This document shows positions 20,254 through 27,859 of a stretch of DNA of 42,181 bases, piece after piece. A model generated the notes under the pieces. That model saw nothing but the letters and a program-made list of their open reading frames with translations. It ran no database searches and had not been told where the DNA came from. The stretch is from Lichenicola sp964249735 (GTDB taxonomy: Bacteria > Pseudomonadota > Alphaproteobacteria > Acetobacterales > Acetobacteraceae): positions 1 through 42,181 of the forward strand of contig CAXUDP010000024.1 in assembly GCA_964249735.1 (NCBI GenBank), read 5' to 3'. Each line of letters starts with the position of its first letter. The first letter of the stretch is position 1. Both the position numbers and the translations under genes were made by a program.

Positions 20254-20554
20254 GTCAGCGCGGGCGTTAGCATGCCGCCCGATGCGCTCCAAGTGCGGGC
20301 CACGCCAGGCGCCGCCGGAAGGGGCGCTGTTGCAGGGTGCGGTGCACAATACTGCGGTCGGGATGCAGCAGTAATGGCTTCTTCTTCATCAGCATCTCTC
20401 GGCCTGTGCTGCGGATCGCCATGTCGCAGTGCAAGACCAGACCGGTTCCGGAGCCTTCTTGAGCATCTGTTCACCGCTTGACGCTGGATTCGCCCTTGAT
20501 CTTCAGGACGTGATCAGCCTCTACTCTTCGTGAACGGGACGGGACGCAACGATC
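20254..20554. other. intergenic region between divergent aroQ and the RlpA-like gene
   Basis: 301 bases without a convincing gene. It must hold promoters for both neighbours, but I found no well-spaced -35/-10 pair: TTGACG at 20478-20483 has no good -10 partner. The part from about 20380 to 20550 is clearly less GC-rich than the surrounding genes. I see no long inverted repeat. Confidence 0.5.
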
Positions 20555-21298
20555 GTGCAACGGACGAACCGGCGACTTCAGGACAAATGCGCGACGCGTG
20601 TGGCCACCACCAGTCTCGCTGCCTCGGCCCTCGCCGCGTTCCTCACCCTTGGCTTCGGAACTGGAATATCGACTGCCAGCACGGTTGCCGCCGCCGCCGG
20701 CACCAGCTGGGCCGACTCGGTCCGCAGCCATCTCGACGCACGCGATGGACCGGCCGGTCAGGATGCGGCGGGCATCCGGACGGCCCATCCGGTCACCGCC
20801 TGGGCGCAGGCGGTGGAGGCCCGGCTGGCGGCGCGGGCGCACAGCGTCGCCGCGGCCGGACGTTCCGCGCTGGACTGGTCGGAACGGGGCATGGCCAGCT
20901 GGTATGGGGCGGACCATGTCGGGCGGCGCACCTCCAGCGGCGACCGGTTCAACCCGATGGAGCTCACCTGCGCCCACCCGACCCTGCCGCTCGGCACCCG
21001 CGTGCTGGTGACGTCGGAGAATACCGGGCGCTCCGTGGTGGTGACGGTGAATGACCGCGGGCCGTTCGGCGGCCGGATCGTCGACCTGTCGCGCGCCGCC
21101 GCGGCGCGGATCGGCATGCTCGGCAGCGGCACCGCCAGCGTCACCCTGAGCCAGGCGACGCCGGACATGGTCGAGGTCGCCCAGGCTTCCGACGACGACA
21201 CCAGCGCCGAGGCGATCGCCGCCGCGGGTGCGGATGCCGGCAAGGCGGTCAGTCGGTCGCCACGTGGTCGGCGACATATGCGCCTCGCCGGCCGATAG
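20555..21298 (+). CDS. rlpA: RlpA-like septal/endolytic transglycosylase-type protein (DPBB domain)
   Basis: 247 residues from a GTG. An N-terminal signal or anchor (SLAASALAAFLTLGFGTG, 20-37) is followed by an Ala-rich spacer, and the double-psi beta-barrel runs from about 112 to 205 (GMASWYGADHVGRRTSSG, then HPTLPLGTRVLVTSENTG, then VTVNDRGPFGGRIVDLS). No SPOR domain follows; the tail is short and basic. The segment that is usually SGE-x-x-D is SGDRFN here (D130 and N133), with H141 retained, so the catalytic Glu and Asp of active RlpA enzymes look replaced. Predicted periplasmic, acting on or binding peptidoglycan. Its 3' end overlaps the convergent YihY-type gene by 50 bases. Confidence 0.82.
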   Translation: MQRTNRRLQDKCATRVATTSLAASALAAFLTLGFGTGISTASTVAAAAGTSWADSVRSHLDARDGPAGQDAAGIRTAHPVTAWAQAVEARLAARAHSVAAAGRSALDWSERGMASWYGADHVGRRTSSGDRFNPMELTCAHPTLPLGTRVLVTSENTGRSVVVTVNDRGPFGGRIVDLSRAAAARIGMLGSGTASVTLSQATPDMVEVAQASDDDTSAEAIAAAGADAGKAVSRSPRGRRHMRLAGR

Positions 21299-22313
21299 GC
21301 CGGGGCGAGCCGGCGGTGCTGTCGACCGCCGTCTGCAACTCCAGCTCCGCGTTCAGCTCGGCGCCGAGCAGCACCACGTACGCGGTCACGAAGAACCACA
21401 TCATGATGCCGACCACGGCGCCGAGCGGCCCATAGGTGGCGTCGTAGCTGGCGACGTGGCCGACATAGTACGAGAACCCGGTCGAGGCGAGCAGCCACAG
21501 CACGGTCGCCACCAGGGAGCCGGGGGTGATCCAGTGCCAGGACGCGCTCCGACGTGATGGGCCGAACCGATAGAGCAGCGAGAACGACAGCCCGACGAAC
21601 AGAAGCAGCAGGATCGGGGTGCCGATCCGGAGCAGGGTCTGGGTGCCGGCCTCCACCGCCTCGAAACCGAAATGGCGGGGGATGAAGTCGAGCACCGCCG
21701 GCAGGAACACCAGCAGCGCCACCGTCAGGGCGGCCCCCAGGATCGCGCACAGGGTCATGGTCAGCGCCGTCGCCTGGAACCGGACGAAGGAGCGGGTTTC
21801 AGTTTCCTCGTACGCCATGTTCAGCGCCGCCAGGATCGACTTGGTGCCGGCCGAGGAGGACCACAGCGTCACCAGGGTGCTGATGATCAGGCTGATGGTG
21901 AGCGTGCCGCGCGGCTGTGTGACCAGGGTGTGAACCCGCTCGGAGATCAGCAGGAAGGCCGGGCGCGGCAGCAGGTCGCGCAGCACGCGCAGCTGCGGTT
22001 CGACGGTGCTGGGATCGAAGGCCAGGCCGTAGAGCGAGACCAGGGTGCTGATCGCCGGGAACAGCGCCAGGGTGGCGTAGAAGGCGCAGCCGGCCGCAGC
22101 GAGCCCGATCCGGTCGGAGATCAGCTCCGAGAAGGTGCGCATCAGCACCTTCTTCCACCCCGCCCAGGGGATCCGCGCGGGATGCTCGGCGGTGCGCCCG
22201 AGCGCCCGGGCCTGCTGCGAATCGAGATCGGGCAAGGCGGTGGCGTCGCGCCGCGCGTCGGTCTTGCGTTCGGTGTCGGCCACCGGTCCGACGCCGCGTG
22301 CGTGCTCTGCCAT
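21249..22313 (-). CDS. YihY/virulence factor BrkB-family membrane protein
   Basis: About 354 residues from the ATG at 22313, which has GGAG eight bases upstream; the frame stays open to an ATG at 22397. A charged N-terminal region of about 50 residues precedes the BrkB core with six hydrophobic helices: DRIGLAAAGCAFYATLALFP, LTISLIISTLVTLWSSSAGTKSI, ALNMAYEETETRSFVR, and WHWITPGSLVATVLWLLAS to YGPLGAVVGIMMWFFVTAYVVLLGAELNAE. That last motif is diagnostic. The function of the family is unsettled. The 3' end overlaps the RlpA-like gene on the other strand. Confidence 0.9.
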   Translation of the reverse strand: MAEHARGVGPVADTERKTDARRDATALPDLDSQQARALGRTAEHPARIPWAGWKKVLMRTFSELISDRIGLAAAGCAFYATLALFPAISTLVSLYGLAFDPSTVEPQLRVLRDLLPRPAFLLISERVHTLVTQPRGTLTISLIISTLVTLWSSSAGTKSILAALNMAYEETETRSFVRFQATALTMTLCAILGAALTVALLVFLPAVLDFIPRHFGFEAVEAGTQTLLRIGTPILLLLFVGLSFSLLYRFGPSRRSASWHWITPGSLVATVLWLLASTGFSYYVGHVASYDATYGPLGAVVGIMMWFFVTAYVVLLGAELNAELELQTAVDSTAGSPRPIGRRGAYVADHVATD

Positions 22314-22586
22314 GCCGTGCTCCGGTTCCACGATCCCATCTTGCCGGATCGCCGCCAAGCGGATGAACGCCCGCGGAACGAACCGGGTTGCCGCCATGGC
22401 CGGTCGGACCTGCCGCGCTTTTTCGTCCGACGCCCGCGATTACCTGTTGCATCCGGCCAGGGCCAGCCGCATATGGCCCCCCACGCAGCAACGCACGTGC
22501 CACTGGCCCTCCGCGGTTACGCAACGACGTCAAGCGTTCTGGCAATCGGCACCCCTCCGCAAGGCGTGGGTTCCAGTCTTGGTCGC

Positions 22587-22650
22587 CGGTCCGTTAGACC
22601 GTTTCGCAACTCGTCCGTCGCCTCCAACAGGCGGATGACACTGGAGGATG
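22587..22650 (+). promoter_or_regulatory. candidate translational switch in the leader of the PLP decarboxylase gene
   Basis: The 342 bases between the YihY-type start (22313) and the decarboxylase start (22656) contain no good gene. Near the 3' end are two hairpins: CGGTC-CGTTA-GACCG (22587-22601) and CGCCT-CCAAC-AGGCG (22619-22633). The decarboxylase Shine-Dalgarno sequence TGGAGG (22642-22647) is perfectly complementary to CCTCCA (22621-22626), which lies inside the second hairpin. The two pairings exclude each other: one sequesters the ribosome site, the other frees it. Alphaproteobacterial ornithine decarboxylase genes are known to carry the conserved speF leader RNA; whether this belongs to it I cannot decide by eye. 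Confidence 0.5.
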
Positions 22651-22655
22651 GTGCG

Positions 22656-23810
22656 ATGACTCCCAAGGTCGCTTCGTTTCTGGCTGACCACGCCCCGGCC
22701 ACGCCCTGCCTGGTGATGGACGTGGACCAGGTCGAGCTGCGCTATTGCGAGATCGAGGCCGCGCTTCCGCTCGCCCGCATCTACTACGCCGTGAAGGCCA
22801 ACCCGGCGCTGCCGGTGCTGCAGCGCCTGGTGTCGCTCGGCTCCAGCTTCGACGCGGCGAGCTGGGAGGAGATCGGGTTCTGCCTCAAGGCGGGCGCCGA
22901 CCCGTCGGCGATCTCGTTCGGCAACACCATCAAGAAGGCGAGCGCAATCGCCAGCGCCTACGAGGCGGGCGTCAGCATGTTCGCCTTCGACTCCGGCGAG
23001 GAGCTGGAGAAGCTGGCGCGCTACGCCCCGGGTGCGCGGGTATACTGCCGCCTGCTGGTGGAGAACGCCGGCGCGGACTGGCCGCTGTCGCGCAAGTTCG
23101 GCACCAGCGTCGAGCACGCGCGCGCGCTCATGCTGCGCGCGCGCGATCTCGGGCTCGACCCGTACGGCCTGTCGTTCCACGTCGGCAGCCAGCAGACCGA
23201 CACCGCCGCCTACGAGGCGGCGATCGGCCGGGCGGCGATGCTGTTCACCGACCTGGTCGCCGCCGGGCTCGACCTGCGCATGGTCAACCTCGGCGGCGGC
23301 TTCCCGACCCGCTATCGCGACGACGTGCCGCCGATCGACCGGTTCGCGACCGCGATCGCCCACGCCATGACCCGGCATTTCGGCAACGCCCTGCCGGAGA
23401 TGATCGTCGAGCCGGGCCGCTTCATTGTCGGCGATGCCGGCGTGGTCAGCTCCGAGGTGGTGCTGGTCAGCCGTCGTGGGCTTCCGGGCGGGCTTCCCGG
23501 CGGGGCGCAGGACGCCCTGCGCTGGGTGTATCTCGACATCGGCCGCTTTGGCGGCCTGGCCGAGACCGAGGGCGAGTCGATTAAGTACCGCATCCGCACC
23601 CCGCATGACGGGGCGGCAACCGGGCCGGTGGCGCTGGCCGGACCGACCTGCGACGGTGCGGACATCCTGTACGAGAAGAGCGGCTACCGGCTGCCGCTCG
23701 ACCTGTCCTCCGGCGAGCGGGTGGAGCTGCTGTCCGCCGGCGCCTACGTCTCGACCTACTGCTCGACCGGCTTCAACGGCTTCGCGCCGCTGGACGAGCA
23801 CTACATCTGA
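22656..23810 (+). CDS. group IV (alanine-racemase-fold) PLP decarboxylase, probably ornithine/lysine decarboxylase
   Basis: 384 residues. The PLP lysine is K47 in IYYAVKANP. H175 is in LSFHVGSQ, the phosphate-binding glycines are at 213-216 (NLGGGFP), EPGR is at 252-255, and the second-subunit active-site motif is C332-D-G-A-D. This set defines the eukaryotic-type ornithine decarboxylase family used by alphaproteobacteria to make putrescine (sometimes cadaverine from lysine). The ATG at 22656 has GGAGG eight bases upstream. In-frame ATGs at 22635 and 22473 lack such a site and would add residues not typical of the family. Diaminopimelate decarboxylase is less likely from the length and the CDGAD context. 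Confidence 0.9.
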   Translation: MTPKVASFLADHAPATPCLVMDVDQVELRYCEIEAALPLARIYYAVKANPALPVLQRLVSLGSSFDAASWEEIGFCLKAGADPSAISFGNTIKKASAIASAYEAGVSMFAFDSGEELEKLARYAPGARVYCRLLVENAGADWPLSRKFGTSVEHARALMLRARDLGLDPYGLSFHVGSQQTDTAAYEAAIGRAAMLFTDLVAAGLDLRMVNLGGGFPTRYRDDVPPIDRFATAIAHAMTRHFGNALPEMIVEPGRFIVGDAGVVSSEVVLVSRRGLPGGLPGGAQDALRWVYLDIGRFGGLAETEGESIKYRIRTPHDGAATGPVALAGPTCDGADILYEKSGYRLPLDLSSGERVELLSAGAYVSTYCSTGFNGFAPLDEHYI

Positions 23811-23816
23811 GGCGGG

Positions 23817-24296
23817 TCAGCAGGGCGGGAGCCCGAGCAGCAGGTTCGGGTCGATCGCCCTGCCGTCCGCGAACACGGCAAAGAACAGGTGCGTGCCGTA
23901 GGTGACGCCGGTGCGGCCGATCCGCCCGATCGGGTCGCCCGCCTCAAGCCGGGTGACCCCCTCGGCCAGCGCCGGCACCACGCTGCCGAGATGGGCATAA
24001 AGGGTGACCAGGCCGCCCGGATGATCGACCGTGACCTGCAGCCCGCCGATGCCCATCCGCCTGATCCGGGCGACGCGGCCGGCGACCGGCGCGCGCACCA
24101 CCGCACCGGCCGGCGCCGGCAGGTCGATGCCGTTGTGGAACCCGGCCGGCGCCATCGGCCCGACCCGGTGGCGCCAGCCGAACGGCGAGCTGTAGCACCG
24201 GGCTGCGACCGGCGGTGGATATTGCAGTCCCTGCGCGGCGGCCGGCGCGGCGAACGTTCCGAGCGCCAGTGCCGCCGAACCCAACCGGTTTTTCAT
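23817..24296 (-). CDS. M23/LytM-domain protein, probably non-catalytic
   Basis: 159 residues with a signal peptide (NRLGSAALALGTFAAPAAAQ). The LytM fold is recognisable: H54-N-G-I-D58 (first zinc ligands), VTVDHPGGLVTLYAHLG with H102, and GTHLFFAVFADGRAIDP at the end. The usual HLHF is HLFF here: H136 is kept, but the second His, normally a zinc ligand, is Phe138. A missing zinc ligand suggests a regulatory LytM protein of the kind that activates amidases, not an endopeptidase. The gene ends seven bases from the decarboxylase stop (convergent) and is divergent from copC. Confidence 0.85.
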   Translation of the reverse strand: MKNRLGSAALALGTFAAPAAAQGLQYPPPVAARCYSSPFGWRHRVGPMAPAGFHNGIDLPAPAGAVVRAPVAGRVARIRRMGIGGLQVTVDHPGGLVTLYAHLGSVVPALAEGVTRLEAGDPIGRIGRTGVTYGTHLFFAVFADGRAIDPNLLLGLPPC

Positions 24297-24424
24297 CTGC
24301 CGCAGTGTTCCACCGGAGGTGGTTTTGGCCTAGAGCGGCTGTCCGCAGCAGCGCCGGATACCGGGTTCCGACGCTCCACCGTGACCGCGCACTCCGCGGC
24401 CCGACCCGTCCCAGGATCCTCGCC

Positions 24425-24793
24425 ATGACCCTTCCGGTGCCTGTCCGGCTGACCGGCCTCGTTCTCCTCGCCCTTGCGGTCTCGCCCGGCGCCGCCCTGG
24501 CCCACGCCATCCTGATCGGCAGCACCCCGGCGACGGGCGGCACCATCGCAGCCGGGCGCCAGGCGCTCGACTTCCGCTACAACAGCAAGATCGACCACCG
24601 GCGCTCGCGCCTGACCCTGACCGCGCCTGACGGGACCCAGACCGTGCTGCCGATCTCGGCTGCGAGCGCCATCAACGCGCTGGACGCCGAGGTCGAGCTG
24701 AAGCCGGGCGTCTACACCCTGCGCTGGCAGGCGCTGGCGCTGGACGGGCACATCACCCGTGGCGACGTGCCGTTCACCGCGGTCGCGAAGTAG
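24425..24793 (+). CDS. copC: copper resistance protein CopC
   Basis: 122 residues. A signal peptide (LTGLVLLALAVSPGAALA) is cleaved before H27, which would become the N-terminal His that binds Cu(II). The CopC beta-sandwich follows: AILIGSTPATGGTIAAG, LDFRYNSKID, LTAPDGTQTVLPI and YTLRWQALALDGHITRGDVPFTA, with the second His and Asp in the DGH segment. It is a periplasmic copper carrier. AGGATCC precedes the ATG. It is followed directly by copD, the usual pairing. Confidence 0.92.
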   Translation: MTLPVPVRLTGLVLLALAVSPGAALAHAILIGSTPATGGTIAAGRQALDFRYNSKIDHRRSRLTLTAPDGTQTVLPISAASAINALDAEVELKPGVYTLRWQALALDGHITRGDVPFTAVAK

Positions 24794-24803
24794 GATCCGG
24801 GCC

Positions 24804-26486
24804 GTGTCGCTGCTCGTCGACCTGTTCGGCTACCTCAGCATCGTCCTGCACGGCCTGACCATCGTGGCGCAGTCGATGGCGCTGGGCGGCGTGCTGTTCC
24901 TGGTGCTGCTGGCGCGGCCGTTCGCGGGCGAGCTTGCGGGCGGCCCCCGCATCGTGTCGCGGATCATGCGGCTGACCTTCTGGAGCGCCCTGGCGATGGC
25001 GCTGGTGGAGGCGCTCGGCAACGGGCTGCAGGTCGCGGTGCTGATGTCCACGGTGGACCTGTCGTTCGGCGACGTGATGCAGGCCAACTTCGCGGTGGCG
25101 GCGGTGGTGAAGATCGCCTGCGCGCTGCTGATCGCGGCCTGCACCGCAAGGCGGGCGGAGCCCGCCGGCACCACGAGGCCGGTCGAGCGCTGGCGGGTGC
25201 CCGGCCCGATCCTGCTGGCGGTGGTGGCGGTGGAGCTGGCGGCGGCGACCGCCACCACCCATGCGGCAGCCCGGCTCGAGCAGTCGACGCTGCTGCTGGC
25301 GGTGGAATGGCTGCACCAGCTGGGGGCGGCGATCTGGATCGGCGGCATCCCTGCCTTCCTGATCGCGCTGGCCGAGGTGCATGACGGCGCCGGCTGGCGT
25401 CGGATCGGCGCCCGGTTCTCGCGCCTGTCGATGCTGGGGGTCGGCTGCATCCTCGCCTCCGGCATCACCATGTTCATCGTCTATATCGGCTCGCTGCCGG
25501 CGTTCTACGGCACCGCCTATGGCGTCATGGTGGGTGCCAAGATCGGCCTGTTCAGCGGCCTGCTGGCGCTGGGCGCCGGCAACTTCCTGGTCACCGAGCG
25601 CCTGCGACGCGACCCGACCGCCTCGGTGGTGCGGATGAAGCGCTTCGCCGAGGTCGAGATCGGGCTCGGCTTCTCGATCTTCTTCGCCGCCGCCTCCCTG
25701 ACCTCGGTGCCGCCGGCGGTCGACCTCACCCAGGATCGGGTGACCTGGCACGAGATCCTCGAGCGCAACGCGCCGGCCTGGCCGCGTCTCCGGTCGCCCG
25801 ACCACGACGTGCTGGCGATCCCGGCGCTGCAGGCGAAGATCGACGCCGAGGCCGCCAACGCACATCGGGTCGCCGCGCCCGCCTTCGTGCCCGGCGACGG
25901 CACCTTGCCGCCGCGCAACGCCGACGACATCGCCTGGTCGGAATACAACCACCACTGGGCCGGGCTGTTCGTGATCGCGATCGGCCTGCTGGTGCTGCTG
26001 GCGCATGCGGGGTTCAGGCCGGCGCGGCACTGGCCGGTGATCTTCCTGGGCCTGGCGCTGTTCCTGCTGCTGCGGTCGGATCCGGAGGTGTGGCCGCTCG
26101 GCAAGGAAGACTTCATGGCCGCCTTCCGCGACGTGGAGGTGGTGCAGCACCGGATCTTCGTGCTGCTGATCCTGGTGTTCGCGGGGTTCGAATGGTCGGT
26201 GCAGACCGGGCGACTGAAGAGCAGGCGGGCAGCCCTGGTGTTCCCGCTGATGGTGGCGGCGGGCGGGGCGCTGCTGCTGACGCACTCGCACCAGATCGCC
26301 AACGTCAAGGACGCCGAGCTGATCGAGTTGACCCACACCCCGCTGGCCCTGGCCGGGATCGCGTCCGGCTGGGGGCGGTGGCTGGAGCTGCGCCTGCCGG
26401 GGCGCGGCGGACGGATCGCCGGCTGGGTCTGGCCATGCTGCTTCATCCTGGTCGGCGTGGTCCTGCTCTGGTACCGCGAAGCCTGA
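24804..26486 (+). CDS. copD: copper resistance protein CopD, long form
   Basis: 560 residues from a GTG ten bases after copC. The N-terminal two thirds hold about eight helices with the CopD-type block LLLAVEWLHQLGAAIWIGGIP and SRLSMLGVGCILASGITM. A hydrophilic loop of about 80 residues (around 310-380, with DRVTWHEILERNAPAWPRL) precedes a second membrane part. That part contains NHHW, VVQHR, LTHSHQIANVKDAELIELTHTPLAL and five or so further helices. CopD alone is usually nearer 300 residues, so this is a fused or extended version. The His pairs in the second part are candidate metal ligands. Predicted inner-membrane copper uptake with CopC. Confidence 0.88.
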   Translation: MSLLVDLFGYLSIVLHGLTIVAQSMALGGVLFLVLLARPFAGELAGGPRIVSRIMRLTFWSALAMALVEALGNGLQVAVLMSTVDLSFGDVMQANFAVAAVVKIACALLIAACTARRAEPAGTTRPVERWRVPGPILLAVVAVELAAATATTHAAARLEQSTLLLAVEWLHQLGAAIWIGGIPAFLIALAEVHDGAGWRRIGARFSRLSMLGVGCILASGITMFIVYIGSLPAFYGTAYGVMVGAKIGLFSGLLALGAGNFLVTERLRRDPTASVVRMKRFAEVEIGLGFSIFFAAASLTSVPPAVDLTQDRVTWHEILERNAPAWPRLRSPDHDVLAIPALQAKIDAEAANAHRVAAPAFVPGDGTLPPRNADDIAWSEYNHHWAGLFVIAIGLLVLLAHAGFRPARHWPVIFLGLALFLLLRSDPEVWPLGKEDFMAAFRDVEVVQHRIFVLLILVFAGFEWSVQTGRLKSRRAALVFPLMVAAGGALLLTHSHQIANVKDAELIELTHTPLALAGIASGWGRWLELRLPGRGGRIAGWVWPCCFILVGVVLLWYREA

Positions 26487-26544
26487 CGGGGACGGCCGAT
26501 CCGCCGATGCTGCTCCGGGGCTGATGCTGCTCTAGACTGGGACC

Positions 26545-27834
26545 ATGGTCCTGTCCCTGGTCGTGATCCTGCTCCTGGTGCTGCTGAACGGCGTGTTCGC
26601 GATGGGCGAGCTCGCCTTGATCTCCTCGCGCCGGGCGCGGCTGGCGGTGCTGGTGCGGCGCGGCGTGCCCGGCGCGGAACGCGCGGCACTGCTGGCCGAC
26701 GACCCGCAAAGCTTCCTGCCCACGGTGCAGGTCGGCATCACCCTGGTCACCATCCTGGAAGGAACCTTCGGCGGCGCCAGCATTGCCGGCCGCCTCGCGC
26801 CGTGGCTGGCGCGGGTGCCGATGTTGGCACGCTTCGCGCACGAGCTGGCGCTGACGCTGTGCGTGATCGCGATCACCGCCCTGATGCTGGTGCTGGGCGA
26901 GCTGGTGCCCAAGCAGCTTGCGCTGCGCCGTCCGGAACGGATCGCCAGCGCCTTGTCGCTGCCGCTGCTGGTGTTGTCGCGCGTCGCGGCACCGGCGGTC
27001 TGGCTGCTTCGGCAGTCCTCGTCGCTGGTGCTGCGGGTGTTCGGCGTGACCATGACCGGCCGGGAAACGGTGACGGAGGAGGAGCTCCGAGCGCTGATCG
27101 CCGAGGGCGCGCAGACCGGAGTGCTGGAGCACGAGGAGCGCAACATGATCGAGCGCCTGCTCCGGCTGGCGGACCGGCCGGTGCGGGCGATCATGACCCC
27201 GCGCAACGAGCTGGTCTGGGTGGAGCGGCACGCCGACCGCGCGACGCTGCGCGACGCGCTCCGGCTGTCCGGCCATTCCAGGCTGCTGGTGTGCGAGGGC
27301 GGCATCGACAATCCGGTCGGGCTGATCCGGGCCAGGGACGTGCTGGAGCTGCTTCTGGATGGCGGGGCGCTGTCGGTGGAAGCGTTGATGCTGCCGCCGG
27401 TGGTGGTGCCCGACACCATCAGCGCCTTCGACGTGCTGGAGCAGTTGCGCACCCATCCGCTGGGCATGGTGCTGGTGCTGGACGAGTACGGCAGCTTCGA
27501 GGGCGTCGCCACCGCGGCCGACGTGTTCGAGGCGATCGTCGGCGAGCAGCAGGAGCCGGGCGCGGTGCCGGAGCGGCCGATCGAGGCGGATGGCGTGCTG
27601 ACGCTGGACGGCGGCGCGCCTGCGGACGAGGTCAAGGACCGGCTCGGCCTGGGCGACCTTCCGGCGGAAGGCAGCTACCACACGCTCGGCGGGCTGATCC
27701 TGGCGCTGCTACGACGGGTGCCGGCGCCGGCCGACAAGATCGCGTTCTCCGGCTGGCTGTTCGAGGTGCTGGAGATGGACGGGCGGCGTGTGCACAAGGT
27801 CCGCGCCAGCCGGCAGGCCCTGGCTGAGAACTAG
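26545..27834 (+). CDS. CNNM/CBS-domain transporter-like protein (hemolysin C / CorC-associated family)
   Basis: 429 residues. The DUF21/CNNM membrane domain spans 1-170 (LLLVLLNGVFAMGELALISSRRARL, VGITLVTILEGTFGGASIAGRL, LVLGELVPKQLALRRPERIA). A pair of CBS domains follows (about 195-320, with MTPRNELVWVERHAD and EYGSFEGVATAADVFEAIVG). The CorC_HlyC domain closes the protein (350-429, GVLTLDGGAPADEVKDRLGL to FEVLEMDGRRVHKVRA). Members are linked to Mg2+/Co2+ efflux; the haemolysin name is historical. It is convergent with the lytic transglycosylase gene. Confidence 0.93.
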   Translation: MVLSLVVILLLVLLNGVFAMGELALISSRRARLAVLVRRGVPGAERAALLADDPQSFLPTVQVGITLVTILEGTFGGASIAGRLAPWLARVPMLARFAHELALTLCVIAITALMLVLGELVPKQLALRRPERIASALSLPLLVLSRVAAPAVWLLRQSSSLVLRVFGVTMTGRETVTEEELRALIAEGAQTGVLEHEERNMIERLLRLADRPVRAIMTPRNELVWVERHADRATLRDALRLSGHSRLLVCEGGIDNPVGLIRARDVLELLLDGGALSVEALMLPPVVVPDTISAFDVLEQLRTHPLGMVLVLDEYGSFEGVATAADVFEAIVGEQQEPGAVPERPIEADGVLTLDGGAPADEVKDRLGLGDLPAEGSYHTLGGLILALLRRVPAPADKIAFSGWLFEVLEMDGRRVHKVRASRQALAEN

Positions 27835-27859
27835 AACGCAGGCTTTCCCCGCACTCCCT

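Noticed and set aside
22473..22655. Earlier in-frame ATGs (22473, 22635) for the PLP decarboxylase
   Set aside because: They would add residues not typical of the family, and the strong GGAGG site is placed for the ATG at 22656.
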